A program made the translations under genes and the position numbers. Shown one piece after another: positions 32,187 through 44,066 of a DNA stretch of 64,000 nt. The notes below the pieces were generated by a model that was not told where the DNA came from, did no database searches, and saw only the letters and a program-made list of their open reading frames with translations. The stretch is from the NCBI RefSeq assembly GCF_900185725.1, contig NZ_FYAU01000029.1, positions 310,001-374,000 of the forward strand, given 5' to 3'. This DNA is from Stappia sp. TSB10P1A (GTDB lineage Bacteria; Pseudomonadota; Alphaproteobacteria; Rhizobiales; Stappiaceae). Positions within the stretch are counted from its first letter, which is position 1; each line of letters starts with the position of its first letter.

Positions 32187-33212
32187 ATGAACGCCATCGA
32201 ACGGGCGCTCGGCATCCTGCTGCTGCTGACCGGCGGCCAGCGCAGCGCGGTCGAACTGGCGGAGCGATTCGGCGTCTCCGTGCGCACCATCTACCGCGAT
32301 GTCGACCGGCTGCTGGCGCTGGGCATTCCGGTGGAGGCGGAGCGCGGGGCGGAGGGCGGCTACCGGCTGGCGCGCGACTACCTGCAGCCGCCGGTGGCGC
32401 TGACCCGCGGCGAGACGGCGGCGCTGCTGGTGGCGCTGGCCCTGGTGCGCGGCTTGCGGGCGACGCCGCTGCTGTCGGAGCTCGATGCGGCCGAGGCCAA
32501 GCTGCTGGCCTCGCTGCCGCGCGCCGCGCGCGAGCTCTTCGCGCAAGGCGAGCGCATCGTCGGCATCGAGTGCCCGCCCGTCGACATCTTCCATCCCGAG
32601 CCGGACGGCACCGGCGAGGGCGACACCCAGCTTGCCGTCGACCGCTTCATGCAAGGGCTTCTCGCCGCGAAGCGCGTGCGCCTCACCCACGAGAACCCCT
32701 ATCGCGGCCGCAGCGCCGACTACGACATGGAGCCGCACGGCATCCTGTTCGACCGCGACCGCTGGTATCTGTTCGGCCACGATGTCGATCTGGGGTCGGA
32801 GCGGCTGATCCGCGCCGACCGGGTGCGGCAGATCGAGGTCGGCGGCTTCGGCTTTCGCCCGCGCGCCTCCCTGTCGGTGCAGAGCCAGATCGGCCGCGCC
32901 TGGCTGTCGCGCGCCATGCGCCGCTGGGAAGGCGAGGGGCGGGTCAGCCGGCTGCTCGTCACGCAGGAGCAGGCAGAGCGGCTGCGGCGCGACTGGTATT
33001 ATCGCCACGCGATTTTCGGCGCGCCAAGCGGGGAGGGCGCCGCCGACACGCGGCTGGAGGTGTGCGTTCCCAGCACCGAGGCCGAGGTGATCCTGCCCTT
33101 GGTGCGCTGGCTGGGGCCGGGGGCGCGGCTGCTTGCCCCCGACGATCTGCGCCGCCGGCTCGCGCAGGACCTGGCGGCGATGGCGGCGGAGGCCTCAGCC
33201 GACGAGATATAG
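32187..33212 (+). CDS. HTH-WYL transcriptional regulator (YafY-like)
   Basis: A 341-residue regulator: N-terminal HTH (about 5-55; [20 protein letters not shown]), a WYL domain (about 140-205; [32 protein letters not shown]) and a C-terminal WCX-like domain. WYL domains bind nucleic acid or small ligands. Its stop overlaps uppP by 18 bp on the opposite strand. Although WYL proteins also control phage defence, nothing here links it to the distant CBASS operon. Confidence 0.88.
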   Translation: MNAIERALGILLLLTGGQRSAVELAERFGVSVRTIYRDVDRLLALGIPVEAERGAEGGYRLARDYLQPPVALTRGETAALLVALALVRGLRATPLLSELDAAEAKLLASLPRAARELFAQGERIVGIECPPVDIFHPEPDGTGEGDTQLAVDRFMQGLLAAKRVRLTHENPYRGRSADYDMEPHGILFDRDRWYLFGHDVDLGSERLIRADRVRQIEVGGFGFRPRASLSVQSQIGRAWLSRAMRRWEGEGRVSRLLVTQEQAERLRRDWYYRHAIFGAPSGEGAADTRLEVCVPSTEAEVILPLVRWLGPGARLLAPDDLRRRLAQDLAAMAAEASADEI

Positions 33213-34001
33213 GCCGGCGAAACCGGCAAGGCCGACGCCGATGCGCCACCAGGCGAAGGGCGCGAAGCCGTGCCGGCTGACGAAATTGAGCAGCCCGCGC
33301 ACCACGAAGACGGCGGTGACGAAGGCGGCGACGAAGCCGACGGCGATGACGGTGACGTCGTCCACCGACAGGATGTCGCGGTTCTTGTAGAGGTCATAGG
33401 CGAAGGCGCCGGCCATGGTCGGCATCGCCAGGAAGAACGAGAACTCCGCCGCCGAGCGCTTGTCGGTGCCCAGCAGCAGGGCCCCGGCGATGGTGGCGCC
33501 GGAGCGCGAGACGCCGGGCACCATCGCCAGCGTCTGGAAGAAGCCGATCGCCAGGCACAGCCACAGCGGATAGTCCATCACGTCGTCATAGCGCGGCACC
33601 CGCTTCATCCGGTCGACGGCGAGCAGCGCGATGCCGCCCAGGATCAGCGTGGTGCAGATCAGCGCCGGCGATTCGAACAGCACCGCCTTGATGAAGCCAT
33701 GGGCGAGCACGCCGATCACCGCCGCCGGCAGGAAGGCGAGCAGGATGCCGGCGACGAAATGCCGGGCCACCGCCTCGTGCGGCAGGGCGACGGCAATGGT
33801 CCACAGGCGGTGGAAATAGACGGAGAGGATGGCGAGGATGGCGCCGAGCTGGATCAGCACCTCGAAGGACTTGCCGGTGCTCTCGAATCCGATGAAATGT
33901 CCCAGCAGCAGGATATGCCCCGTCGAGGAAACGGGAATGAACTCGGTCAGGCCCTCGACAAGGCCAAGGATCAGCGCTCCGACGAGCGTCTCCGTTTGCA
34001 T
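33195..34001 (-). CDS. uppP: undecaprenyl-diphosphate phosphatase UppP
   Basis: A 268-residue integral membrane enzyme that recycles undecaprenyl diphosphate for wall synthesis. Start ATG 34001. Catalytic regions [14 protein letters not shown] (about 16-29) and [20 protein letters not shown] are intact, with about eight membrane spans. Convergent with the WYL gene, overlapping it by 18 bp. Confidence 0.95.
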   Translation of the reverse strand: MQTETLVGALILGLVEGLTEFIPVSSTGHILLLGHFIGFESTGKSFEVLIQLGAILAILSVYFHRLWTIAVALPHEAVARHFVAGILLAFLPAAVIGVLAHGFIKAVLFESPALICTTLILGGIALLAVDRMKRVPRYDDVMDYPLWLCLAIGFFQTLAMVPGVSRSGATIAGALLLGTDKRSAAEFSFFLAMPTMAGAFAYDLYKNRDILSVDDVTVIAVGFVAAFVTAVFVVRGLLNFVSRHGFAPFAWWRIGVGLAGFAGLYLVG

Positions 34002-34129
34002 GGGCTGAACTCTCCGGCTTCCTGGGGAATTGCTGCGTTGTGTGACGACGTGCTGCAGCGTATACGGGCGCCTCATGGTGCCGCCCGCTCTGCACCGTTT
34101 GATTAACCGTAACCGGTTACGATCCTCTT

Positions 34130-34822
34130 ATGCTGACGTTGTATCGCCATCCGTTCTCGCCGCAGTCGCGTTTCGTGCAGCTTGTGCTCGCCGAATACGG
34201 CGCAAAGGTGGAGTTTGTCACCGAGCGCCCCTGGGAGCGCCGCCGCGAGTTCCTGATGCTCAATCCGGCCGGCGCCCTGCCGGTGCTGCGGGAGAATGAC
34301 GGCCCGCCGGTGTGCGGCGCCTTCGCCATCATGGAATATCTCGACGAGACGCGCGGCTATGCGGTCGGCGACCGGCGGCTGATGCCCGACCATCCGGACG
34401 CGCGGGCCGAGACCCGGCGGCTGGTCGACTGGGCGGTGAACAAGCTCGACAACGAGGTCATCGGCCCCTTCGTGCGCGAGCGCATCTACAAGCAGGACAT
34501 GCCGTCCTCGCAGGGCGGCGGATCGCCGGATTCGGCCATCCTGCGCGCCGCGCGCGCCAATATCGGCCACCATCTGCGCTATTTCGGCTATCTTGCCGCC
34601 TCGCGCAACTGGCTGGCGGGCGAGCGGCTGACCTTCGCCGATTTCGCCGTCGCGGCGGAGCTGTCCTGCGCCGATTATCTGGGTGAGGTGCCATGGGCGG
34701 AGGAGGAAAACGTCAAGGCCTGGTACGCGCGGATGAAGTCGCGCCCGAGCTTCCGTCCGCTGCTGGCGGAAAAGATGCTGGGCATGCCGCCGGCGCCGGT
34801 CTACGCCGACCTGGACTTCTGA
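34130..34822 (+). CDS. fzlA: FzlA-like GST-family cell division protein
   Basis: A 230-residue GST-fold protein: thioredoxin-like domain (1-80; [33 protein letters not shown]) and helical domain, ending in PVYADLDF. That C-terminal tail and placement before queG match FzlA, the FtsZ-binding protein of Caulobacter and Rhizobiales that curves FtsZ filaments and signals to septal wall synthesis. Classical glutathione enzyme activity is not expected. The stop TGA overlaps the presumed queG start. A generic glutathione S-transferase is the alternative. Confidence 0.75.
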   Translation: MLTLYRHPFSPQSRFVQLVLAEYGAKVEFVTERPWERRREFLMLNPAGALPVLRENDGPPVCGAFAIMEYLDETRGYAVGDRRLMPDHPDARAETRRLVDWAVNKLDNEVIGPFVRERIYKQDMPSSQGGGSPDSAILRAARANIGHHLRYFGYLAASRNWLAGERLTFADFAVAAELSCADYLGEVPWAEEENVKAWYARMKSRPSFRPLLAEKMLGMPPAPVYADLDF

Positions 34823-36006
34823 GCCCGCAGCAGGCGGAGCGGCTGAAGGCCACGCTCGCTGACAAGGCGCGGGCGCTCGGCTTCGACGACATGCGCATCG
34901 CCGACGCAGCCGCACCGCCCGACATTTCCGAAAATCTCTCACGGTTCCTCGCCGCCGGCCATCACGGCTCGATGGCGTGGATGGCCGAGACGGCGGAGCG
35001 GCGCGCCGCGCCCCAGGCGCTGTGGCCGGAGGCGCGGCGGGTGATCAGCCTGGCGCTCTCCTACGCGCCCGACGAGGATCCGCTGGCGACGCTCGCCGAG
35101 CGTGAGCGCGCGACCATCTCCGTCTATGCCCGCAACCGCGACTATCACGACATCATCAAGGGCCGGCTCAAGGAGCTGGCGCAGCACCTGCTGGCGCAGG
35201 CCCGGCGGATGGGGCTGGATGAAGGGGAGGTGAAGGTGTTCGTCGACACCGCCCCGGTGATGGAAAAGCCACTGGCCCAGCAGGCGGGCCTCGGCTGGCA
35301 GGGCAAGCACACCAATCTCGTCTCGCGCCGGCTCGGCTCCTGGTTCTTCCTCGCCGAGATCTTCACCGATCTGGAGCTGCCGGTGGATGAGGCCGAGGTC
35401 GACCATTGCGGCTCCTGCCGCGCCTGTCTCGACGCCTGCCCGACGGACGCGTTCCCCGCGCCCTACCGGCTCGATGCGCGCCGCTGCATCTCCTATCTCA
35501 CCATCGAGAACAAGGGGCCGATCCCGCGCGCCTTCCGCACCGCCATCGGCAACCGCATCTATGGCTGCGACGATTGTCTCGCCGCCTGTCCCTGGAACAA
35601 GTTCGCGGTCGAGGCGCGCGAGGCACGGCTGATCGCCCGCGACGAGCTGCGCGCGCCCGCCCTCGCCGACCTGCTTGAGCTGGACGATGCGGCCTTTCGT
35701 GCGCTCTTTTCCGGCTCGCCGATCAAGCGCATCGGCCGCGACCGCTTCCTGCGCAACGTGCTGATTGCCGCCGGCAATTCCGGGGCGTCGTCGCTTGTCG
35801 CAAGGGTGGAGGCGCTGCTCGGCGACGCCAGCCCGCTGGTGCGCGGCGCGGCCGTGTGGGCCTTGTCGCGCCTGCTGGCGGCGGACGCCTTTTCCCGCCT
35901 CGCCGCCTTGCGGATGGCGAGCGAAGACGACGGCGAGGTGCGCGCGGAATGGCAGGCGGGCTTGGCCGCGTGTACGGCAGATGGGCAGGGCGGACAGTCG
36001 TCCTGA
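34819..36006 (+). CDS. queG: epoxyqueuosine reductase QueG (start likely CTG)
   Basis: A protein of about 395 residues that reduces epoxyqueuosine to queuosine in tRNA with cobalamin and two 4Fe-4S clusters; the cluster motifs are [16 protein letters not shown] and [14 protein letters not shown], and a HEAT-like C-terminus binds tRNA. The conserved N-terminus ([20 protein letters not shown]) has no ATG, GTG or TTG at its head; the only in-frame canonical starts are ATG 34693, deep in fzlA, and ATG 34891, inside the domain. A CTG at 34819 forming CTGA with the fzlA stop is the best fit. Confidence 0.9.
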   Translation: MSPQQAERLKATLADKARALGFDDMRIADAAAPPDISENLSRFLAAGHHGSMAWMAETAERRAAPQALWPEARRVISLALSYAPDEDPLATLAERERATISVYARNRDYHDIIKGRLKELAQHLLAQARRMGLDEGEVKVFVDTAPVMEKPLAQQAGLGWQGKHTNLVSRRLGSWFFLAEIFTDLELPVDEAEVDHCGSCRACLDACPTDAFPAPYRLDARRCISYLTIENKGPIPRAFRTAIGNRIYGCDDCLAACPWNKFAVEAREARLIARDELRAPALADLLELDDAAFRALFSGSPIKRIGRDRFLRNVLIAAGNSGASSLVARVEALLGDASPLVRGAAVWALSRLLAADAFSRLAALRMASEDDGEVRAEWQAGLAACTADGQGGQSS

Positions 36007-36027
36007 TCCGCCGACGCCCCGCGAATT

Positions 36028-36528
36028 CTAGCGGGTGAAGGCGGAAAACGCCTGCACGACGCTTTCATAGACGGCGCGCTTGAACGGGATGACGAGGCCG
36101 GGCAGGTCCTCCGCCCGCCGCCAGCGCCACTCGCAGAATTCCGCCTTGTGGCCGTCGGGCGGGGTCAGGATGTCGATCTCCCGCTCCTCGCCCTCGAAGC
36201 GAAAGGCGAACCATTTCTGGGTCTGGCCCTTGTAGCGGGCCTTGTGGCGGATCGGCACGATCTCCGGCGGATAGTCGTAGGAGAACCAGGACGGCGCCTC
36301 GGCGATCAGCGAGATCGAGGCGATCGCGGTCTCCTCGTAGAGCTCGCGGCGCGCGGCGGCGAGCGGGTCCTCGCCTGCGTCGATGCCCCCCTGCGGCATC
36401 TGCCAGCAATAGTCCGGGTCCGCGCCGCCCTCCGGCGCCCGCTTGCCGGTCCACACCAGCCCGTCGGCATTGAGCAGCATCACACCCACACAGGGGCGAT
36501 AGTCGGGCAGGGCGGTGGGGCTGAGCAC
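36028..36528 (-). CDS. rppH: RNA pyrophosphohydrolase RppH
   Basis: A 166-residue Nudix enzyme, GTG 36528 with AAGGAG 8 bases upstream; the longer open frame upstream is not coding. The Nudix box reads GGIDAGEDPLAAARRELYEE then TAI, with alanine in place of the usual last glycine. RYKGQTQKWFAFRF and EFCEWRWRRAEDLP are RppH signatures. It removes pyrophosphate from mRNA 5' ends and begins decay. Confidence 0.92.
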   Translation of the reverse strand: MLSPTALPDYRPCVGVMLLNADGLVWTGKRAPEGGADPDYCWQMPQGGIDAGEDPLAAARRELYEETAIASISLIAEAPSWFSYDYPPEIVPIRHKARYKGQTQKWFAFRFEGEEREIDILTPPDGHKAEFCEWRWRRAEDLPGLVIPFKRAVYESVVQAFSAFTR

Positions 36529-36615
36529 GCGGCGGTCTCCTTCGGCGAGGCTGCGAGGATAGGCGAGGGTGATACGCGGGCGAGAGCCGGGCGGCAAGGG
36601 GAGAGGTGCCTGATA

Positions 36616-36660
36616 GGCGGAAGACGGGCAGGCGGAAGACGGGCAGGCGGACGAGGGGCA
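36616..36660. repeat. 15-bp tandem repeat between rppH and the deacetylase-like gene
   Basis: Three consecutive units of GGCGGAAGACGGGCA (36616, 36631, 36646), the third diverged, in the short intergenic gap. Confidence 0.9.
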
Positions 36661-36686
36661 GGCGCGCCAACGGCCGGCGCGCGGCG

Positions 36687-37868
36687 TTATTGGCCGACCC
36701 GGTCGATCGAGGCGCTGATCGGGATGAGCTGCAGCCCGCGCTCCTCCAGGTCGCGCGACCATCTCTCCAGCTCGTCGATGGTCACCGGCAGGGCGCTGGC
36801 AATGCCGACCGCCATGCCGCGCGCCCGCGCCGCCCCTTCCAGTTGCAGCAGCCGGGCGGTGATCTCCTTCGGCCGCGGCACGTCGTCGATGACGAGGTCG
36901 GCGTGGGAGAAGGGCGTGCGCAGCCCGCTGGCGGTCGAGGTCGCGACACTGCGCGAGGACGAGCCGTCGTCCACATACATCAGCCCGCGCCGAGTGACCT
37001 CGCCGAGCAACTGCTGCAGCGATCCCTCCGTGGCGGTGAAGCGGGCGCCCATGTAGTTCATCACGCCGACATAGTTGGAGAGCCGGCTCATCAACCAGGC
37101 GAGCCGGTCGCGCAGCTCGTCGGGCGAGTGGCTTACCAGCAGCGTGTGCGGCCCCGGATCGTTGTCGGGATAGTCGAACGGCTCCATCGGCAGTTGCAGC
37201 AGGAGTTCGTGGCCGGCGCGGCGGGCCTGCTGCATCCAGCGGTCGATGCTGGAGCCGTAGGGGGCGAAGGCGAGGGTGATGTCCGGCGGCAGCCGGTCGA
37301 TCGCCGCCTGGGTGCTGGTCTGCGACAGGCCGAGGCCGCCGACGACGATGGCGATCTTCGGCACCGAGGCGAAGGTCTGGCTGACCGGCCGGGCATAGAT
37401 GTCGAGCGGCCGCAGCCCGGTCTCCGAGACGGTCGGCAGGCGGCCATGCGGACCCGTTTCGCTCACGCGCGCATCCGGCCGCTCCGACAGGCCCTGGCCG
37501 GCGACGAGCGCCGGGGAGGCCTCGTCCACGGGCGTGCCGGTCTCGTGTCCGGAGAGGGGCTTGGGTTCGAAACGCGGACCCAGCGTCTCGTCGCGATCCG
37601 CGACCTGTGACCTCGCCTCGCCCCGGTCGGGCAGCGAGGGGCGGATCTCCACGACGCCGAAGTCGCGGGCGGTCAGGCCGTCGAGGGAGCGTTCCAGCGG
37701 GATCGAGGCGGTGGGCTCGCCGCCGAGCGGATCGTCGACCACGCCGATCCACACCAGGGCGGTCAGTGCCAGCAGGGTGATCATGCCGGCGCCGATCAGC
37801 CCGAGCGGAAGGTTGAGATATCTCTTCTTGCTCAGCCCGAGGGGAGTCGAGAGGTCATTTCCCGCCAT
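36687..37868 (-). CDS. divergent polysaccharide deacetylase family protein
   Basis: A 393-residue protein with an N-terminal membrane anchor (LPLGLIGAGMITLLALTALV, about 20-40), a proline/charged linker and a periplasmic NodB-like domain (about 165-393; KIAIVVGGLGLSQTSTQAAI, GHELLLQLPMEPFDYP, YVGVMNYMGARFTA). The family (DUF610/YibQ type) lies next to ctpA and envC-type genes across proteobacteria and is linked to cell-wall remodelling. The ctpA gene is 73 bp upstream in the same direction. Confidence 0.88.
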   Translation of the reverse strand: MAGNDLSTPLGLSKKRYLNLPLGLIGAGMITLLALTALVWIGVVDDPLGGEPTASIPLERSLDGLTARDFGVVEIRPSLPDRGEARSQVADRDETLGPRFEPKPLSGHETGTPVDEASPALVAGQGLSERPDARVSETGPHGRLPTVSETGLRPLDIYARPVSQTFASVPKIAIVVGGLGLSQTSTQAAIDRLPPDITLAFAPYGSSIDRWMQQARRAGHELLLQLPMEPFDYPDNDPGPHTLLVSHSPDELRDRLAWLMSRLSNYVGVMNYMGARFTATEGSLQQLLGEVTRRGLMYVDDGSSSRSVATSTASGLRTPFSHADLVIDDVPRPKEITARLLQLEGAARARGMAVGIASALPVTIDELERWSRDLEERGLQLIPISASIDRVGQ

Positions 37869-37941
37869 GGTGCCTCATCCGCTTTCAAGACGGGCGGGTG
37901 CGGCCTCCCCTCCCCAGGGCGCCCGCACCCGGTCGTTTCTG

Positions 37942-39272
<1,331 letters not shown>

Positions 39273-39276
<4 letters not shown>

Positions 39277-40637
39277 CCGCGAGCCTTTTCTTCTTCGGGC
39301 CGAACCCACCAAGGCGTGGGATCGATCGAAACGCCGTCTTTCCTAAATTCCACATAGAGCACGGGTTGCGGGGCGACGAGGTCGAGGGTCGCCGCGCTTG
39401 CGACGCGCGTCTCTCCCATCGTCGCGACAGGCTCCCCTGCCAGCACGAACTGTCCCTGCTCGACATTCGTCCGGTCCATGCCGGCAAGGAGGATATGATA
39501 TCCGTCGCCGGCGTTCAGGATCAAGACCTGGCCGTAGGAACGGAAAGGTCCGGCATAGACGACCCATCCGTCCGCCGGGGCCACCACCTGGGCATTGGTG
39601 CGGGCGGCGATCGAGCGCCCCTGCGCCGTGCCGCCGAAACCGTCTTCCGCGCCGAAGTCCCGCAGCACCGTGCCGGAGACCGGATCGCCGAGGCGGCCCT
39701 TGGCGTCGGCGAAGGCGATGGCCGGCGCCAGCCGGCCCGGATCGCTGAACGGATCGCTCGGTCGTGGCGCCGCACGGCGCTCCGCGTCGGCCTTGCGGGC
39801 GGCATCCGCCGCGTTGCGGGCGCTGGCGATGTCGCGTTCCAGCGCCGCGATCAAATCCTTGAGAGTGCCGGCTTCCTCGGCCAGTTGCCGCGAGCGGTCG
39901 CGCTCCTGGGCCAGTTCCGCCTCGCTTCTCTCGTGGTCGCGCTTCTTCGAGGCGACCAGCATCTCCACCCGGGTGCGCTCCTCGGCAAGGCGCTGTCCGT
40001 CGGCGACCAGCCGGTCGCGCTCGGCGGCGCTCGACACCTTGAGCTGGCGCAGCGAGGCGAGATCGCTCGCCAGCGCCTGCGCTTCCACATGCAGTTCCGG
40101 CATCACCGCGTTGAGCAGCAGGGCGCTGCGCACCGCGGCCAGCGCGTCGTGCGGCTGCACGGCGAGCGGCGGCGGCGGATGCCGGCCGATGCGCTGCAGC
40201 GCCGAGAGCACCTCGGCCAGCACGTCCTGTCGCTCGACAAGGGATGCGCGCACTGCGTCCTCGTTCTCTCCCAGGCGGCGCAAACGGTCTTCCGTCGCCG
40301 CCAGTTGTTCCTCCAGCCGGGTCACCCTCTGCGCTGTGCGCAAGAGGTCGGCGTTGAGCGCCTGCCGGTCGCGCTCGATGGCGCGGATTTCCCGGGCAAG
40401 CGCGGCCTGCCGGTCCGCCGACAGCGACAGGTCGCGGGTCAGCGTCGACAGTTCCTCCTCGCGGCGAGCCTTGCGCTCGGCCAGGCCGTCCGGTTCGGAG
40501 GCCGGATCGGCGGCGGCGGCCTGCTGCGCCGTCTCGATCTGTTCCTCGCTGGCCAGGCTCCGGCCGGACCCGTGCGGCGCAGCGGCCGCCGCGAGCGCGG
40601 CGAGACTGAGGATCAGCAGCAGATGACCTGTCCGCAT
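39273..40637 (-). CDS. envC: murein hydrolase activator EnvC family protein
   Basis: A 454-residue protein: signal peptide (about 1-20), long coiled coil (about 45-300) and a C-terminal LytM/M23 domain (about 340-440; GRSIAARTNAQVVAPADGWV, DGYHILLAGMDRTNVEQGQF). The usual M23 zinc residues are largely replaced, as in EnvC-type proteins that activate amidases at the septum instead of cutting wall. Together with ctpA and the deacetylase-like gene it forms a wall-remodelling operon. Confidence 0.9.
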
Positions 40638-40916
40638 GGCTCTCGGCAGTTGGTCGCATGTTCACCGTTGCGCCCGTGCGGACCGCGACGCCGGTCGTGC
40701 CGGTGCGGGATCCGCCGGACGCGGGGAGCCCGGAGGGGCTGACTATGGATGACCAGCTTGCCCCAGGGACGTTAACGAAACGTCAACCCTAACGATTGGT
40801 AAACCCACGATCCTGCCTGTCACCGCAAGCCCTAGACGAGAATTGGGGCGGAATACGGGCAGTCCCCGGCGTCAGGTAGCCCCCAACTCAGCCCCCCAAC
40901 TCAGGTACCCCCCAAC
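40638..40916. other. intergenic with tandem repeats near rlmH
   Basis: No gene supported. It holds the envC promoter region (on the minus strand, upstream of 40637) and the rlmH 3' flank. About 40872-40926 is a tandem repeat of TCAGGTACCCCCCAAC-like words. Confidence 0.6.
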
Positions 40917-40926
40917 TCAGGCACCC
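40872..40926. repeat. imperfect 13-16-bp tandem repeat at the rlmH 3' end
   Basis: TCAGGTAGCCCCCAAC, TCAGCCCCCCAAC, TCAGGTACCCCCCAAC and a partial TCAGGCACCCC follow each other and run into the last codons of rlmH. Confidence 0.85.
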
Positions 40927-41402
40927 CGATGATAGGGATGGCCCGACAGGATCGTCACCGCCCGGTAGAGCTGTTCGGCGGCCAGCGCCCGCACGATCTG
41001 GTGCGGCCAGGTCATCCGGCCGAAGGAGAGTTTGAGACGCGCGGCCTCCAGCAGCGCCTCGCCGTGCCCGTCCGGGCCGCCGATCGCCAGCGCCAGGTCG
41101 GCGGTGCCGGCGTCGCGCAGCTTCGCCAGGTCCTCGGCGAAGGCTTCGCTGGTCATGTCGCGCCCGGTCTCGTCGAGGCAGAGGATCGCCGCGCCCGCCG
41201 GCAAGGCGGCCAGCAGCGCACGCGCCTCTTCCGCTTTGCGGTCCTGGGCGCGGGGGCTGCGCGACTCGGGCAGTTCGATCACCGACAGCGGACCGAGCGA
41301 CACGCTCCGCCCGGCCTTGTCGATGCGCGCGCCGTAGCGGCCCATCAGCTCGCGCTCCGGGCCGGCCTTCATGCGGCCGATACAGGCGATGTGCAGGCGC
41401 AT
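40917..41402 (-). CDS. rlmH: 23S rRNA pseudouridine-1915 methyltransferase RlmH
   Basis: A 161-residue SPOUT methyltransferase; start MRLHIACIGRMK at ATG 41402. SAM-binding knot motifs: AILCLDETGRDMTSEAFAED and ALAIGGPDGHGEALL, then LSFGRMTWPHQIVRALAAEQ. It methylates N3 of pseudouridine 1915 in helix 69 of 23S rRNA. The gene follows rsfS, the usual pair. Confidence 0.96.
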   Translation of the reverse strand: MRLHIACIGRMKAGPERELMGRYGARIDKAGRSVSLGPLSVIELPESRSPRAQDRKAEEARALLAALPAGAAILCLDETGRDMTSEAFAEDLAKLRDAGTADLALAIGGPDGHGEALLEAARLKLSFGRMTWPHQIVRALAAEQLYRAVTILSGHPYHRGA

Positions 41403-41527
41403 GGGCGAGCCGGGACTTTCTGCTTTTGGATCGGTCTTGAGGGGGCGGCAGGCGGCCAAAACCTCTCGTCCCGCCAGCGCTGGGCCCGGCGGGCTGCGGC
41501 CCTCGTCGTCTCCTCGCTACGCCGGCG

Positions 41528-41941
41528 TCAGCCGGCGTAGTGCACCGGTGCGCTCACGTCGTCGACGGACCACAGCTTCTCGATATTGTAGAAGGCGCGG
41601 ACCTCGGGGCGGAACACATGGACGATCACGTCGCCCGCATCGATGAGCACCCAGTCGCACTGGGGCACGCCTTCGATCTGGGCGTTGCCATGGCCGGCAT
41701 CCTTCAGGTCGCGCAGCAGGTGATCGGCGATGGCGCCGACGTGCCTGTGCGAACGGCCGGAAGCGACGATGACCTGGTCGGCCATCGGCGATTTGCCGGT
41801 GATGTCGATGGTGACGATGTCCTCAGCCTTGGAATCGGCCAGCGAGGCGAGGACGCTCTCGAGCAGGTCCGCACGCTGCTGCGTGCCGGCTGCTGCGGGG
41901 TGAGGGGCGGTGGGAGCCGTCGCCTCGGTGTCGAAGGTCAT
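41528..41941 (-). CDS. rsfS: ribosome silencing factor RsfS
   Basis: A 137-residue RsfS/Iojap protein (LLESVLASLADSKAEDIVTI, HLLRDLKDAGHGNAQIEG, CDWVLIDAGDVIVHVF). It binds L14 and stops subunit joining in stationary phase. The first 20 residues are a variable tail. It is followed by rlmH after 125 bp, and nadD lies upstream, the conserved nadD-rsfS-rlmH order. Confidence 0.95.
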   Translation of the reverse strand: MTFDTEATAPTAPHPAAAGTQQRADLLESVLASLADSKAEDIVTIDITGKSPMADQVIVASGRSHRHVGAIADHLLRDLKDAGHGNAQIEGVPQCDWVLIDAGDVIVHVFRPEVRAFYNIEKLWSVDDVSAPVHYAG

Positions 41942-42176
41942 ACTCAGACGGATTGCCTTTCATCCGGTTCGTCCGGCCGCGCGCCCGGCCTGCACCGCAA
42001 GGTGCATCCATGGGCTGCGGCCTGATGGATAGGGACGTGCTGCCTGGGGCAGGCGTCCGTTATCCGGCCTTGTACGCCGAAACGCGGTACGGCGCGACTC
42101 TTCCGGCGCAGGAAAAGAGTGGCCCTCGTTGGTGGCGTTTTCAAGACACCGTTGCGATCTTGCCGAACGGAACCTT

Positions 42177-42785
42177 TCACCGTGCTTTCGCATCGGCGCG
42201 CAGGCGGGTCGAGGAGGAGGCGTCGCGCGGCCCGGTCAGGAAGGTCCAGGCCGGCGGCGCCAGGCCCGGCAGGAGCCGCGCGTCGGCCTCGTCGAGACGG
42301 CAGCCGGCAAAGCTCTGCGCCGCCGGCGAGGCGAGCGCGGGCAGCGTCGCCCCCGGCCGGTCGACCACGGCGATCGGCACGCGCGCGAAAATGCCGCGCC
42401 AGTCCTGCCAGCGGTGGAAGCTGGCGAGGTTGTCCGCTCCCATCACCCAGACGAAGTTGAGCCGTGGCCGCATCCGCGTCAGCAGCGCCAGCGTGCGGGC
42501 GCTGTAGGGCGTGCCGAGCTGCGCCTCCAGCGCCGTCACCGCCATGCGCGGATGCCGGGCGAGCGCCTCGACCGCGTCGAGCCGCTGCCCCAGCGGCGCC
42601 AGGTCGGCATGGTCCTTCAGCGGATTGCCGGGCGTCACCAGCCACCACAGCCGGTCGAGCCCGAGCCGGGCAAGCGCGATGTCGGCGACCAGCCGGTGGC
42701 CGGAATGCGGCGGATTGAACGATCCCCCGAACAGGCCGATACGGTTGCCCGGCTCGGCATGCGGGATGGCGAGCCGAGGGTCCAT
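42177..42785 (-). CDS. nadD: nicotinate-nucleotide adenylyltransferase NadD
   Basis: A 202-residue enzyme that forms deamido-NAD from nicotinate mononucleotide and ATP. It has the nucleotidyl-transferase motif GLFGGSFNPPHSGH (17-30) and the SSTRLRADA end (ISSTxxR-like). The ATG follows the proA stop directly, so the genes are coupled. Confidence 0.95.
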   Translation of the reverse strand: MDPRLAIPHAEPGNRIGLFGGSFNPPHSGHRLVADIALARLGLDRLWWLVTPGNPLKDHADLAPLGQRLDAVEALARHPRMAVTALEAQLGTPYSARTLALLTRMRPRLNFVWVMGADNLASFHRWQDWRGIFARVPIAVVDRPGATLPALASPAAQSFAGCRLDEADARLLPGLAPPAWTFLTGPRDASSSTRLRADAKAR

Positions 42786-44066
42786 TCAGGGGCGCACCTG
42801 CCCGGTGCCGTGGACCCGGTACTTGAAGCTCGTCAACTGCTCGACGCCGACCGGCCCGCGCGCATGCATGCGCCCCGTGGCGATGCCGATCTCCGCGCCC
42901 ATGCCGAACTCGCCGCCATCGGCGAACTGGGTCGAGGCATTGTGGGTGAGGATCGCCGAATCCACCTCGGCGAAGAACCGCGCCACCGCCTGCGGGTCCT
43001 CGGCGATGATGCCGTCGGTGTGATGCGAGCCGTAAGTCTCGATATGCTCGATCGCCGCCTCCAGCCCGTCGACGACGCGCACCGACAGGATCGCGTCGAG
43101 ATATTCGGTGCGCCAGTCGTCCTCGGTCGCCGCGCGTGCCTGCGGCACGGCGGCGCACACGTCCGCATCGCCGCGGATCTCGCAGCCCGCCTCGATCAGC
43201 GCGTTGCAGACCGGTACCAGCAGCGTCTCCGCCACCGCCCGGTCGATCAGCAGCGTTTCCATCGCCCCGCAGATGCCGGTGCGGCGCATCTTGGCATTGA
43301 CCGCGATCTTCAGCGCCATCTCGGGATCGGCGCTGCGATCGATGAAGATATGGCAGAGGCCTTCCAGATGCGCGAAGACCGGCACCCGCGCCTCCTGCTG
43401 CACCCGCGCGACGAGGCTCTTGCCGCCGCGCGGCACGATCACGTCGAGCGTACCCTCGAGCCCGGCCAGCATCTCGCCGACGGCGGCCCGGTCGGTCACC
43501 GGCACCACCTGGATCGCCGCTTCCGGCAGGCCGGCACGGGCGAGCCCGCGCGCCAGCGCGGCATGGATGGCGAGATTCGAGCGGATCGTGTCGGAGCCGC
43601 CGCGCAGGATCACCGCATTGCCGGCCTTCAGGCACAGCGCCCCGGCATCCGCCGTCACGTTGGGCCGGCTCTCATAGATCACGCCGATGACGCCGAGCGG
43701 CGTGCGCACGCGCTCGATCTGCAGCCCGTTCGGCCGGTCCCAGGCGGCGATCACCGCGCCGACGGGATCGTCCAGCGCCGCCACCGCCTCGATGCCGGCG
43801 GCAATCGCCTCGACGCGCTCGCCTGTCAGCGTGCCGCGGTCGAGATAGGCGGCGCTCTGGCCGCCTGCCGTCATCGCGGCGATGTCCTGCGCATTCGCGG
43901 CGAGGATCTCGGCGGTTGAAGCACGCACCTCTTCGGCCATCGCCGCAAGGGCGGTATTCTTCGCCGCCGTGCTTGCCGTCGCCAGCCGGCGCGAGGCCGC
44001 GCGGGCCTCGCGGCCCATCTGCCGCATCAGCGCCGCGATATCGGTCTTCGCCACTCGTTCAAGCAT
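42786..44066 (-). CDS. proA: gamma-glutamyl phosphate reductase ProA
   Basis: A 426-residue NADPH-dependent reductase of proline synthesis. It has [20 protein letters not shown] and the catalytic cysteine in [13 protein letters not shown]. It overlaps proB by 8 bp and is followed without gap by nadD. Confidence 0.96.
   Translation of the reverse strand: MLERVAKTDIAALMRQMGREARAASRRLATASTAAKNTALAAMAEEVRASTAEILAANAQDIAAMTAGGQSAAYLDRGTLTGERVEAIAAGIEAVAALDDPVGAVIAAWDRPNGLQIERVRTPLGVIGVIYESRPNVTADAGALCLKAGNAVILRGGSDTIRSNLAIHAALARGLARAGLPEAAIQVVPVTDRAAVGEMLAGLEGTLDVIVPRGGKSLVARVQQEARVPVFAHLEGLCHIFIDRSADPEMALKIAVNAKMRRTGICGAMETLLIDRAVAETLLVPVCNALIEAGCEIRGDADVCAAVPQARAATEDDWRTEYLDAILSVRVVDGLEAAIEHIETYGSHHTDGIIAEDPQAVARFFAEVDSAILTHNASTQFADGGEFGMGAEIGIATGRMHARGPVGVEQLTSFKYRVHGTGQVRP

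Noticed and set aside
32187-33212. WYL regulator as a CapW-type CBASS controller
   Set aside because: It lies over 20 kb from the CBASS operon in core genome, and the operon already has an adjacent XRE-peptidase pair.
36616-36660. Possible CRISPR-like array
   Set aside because: Units are 15 bp and directly adjacent without spacers; the same holds for the repeats at 47647 and 49796, and no cas genes are present.
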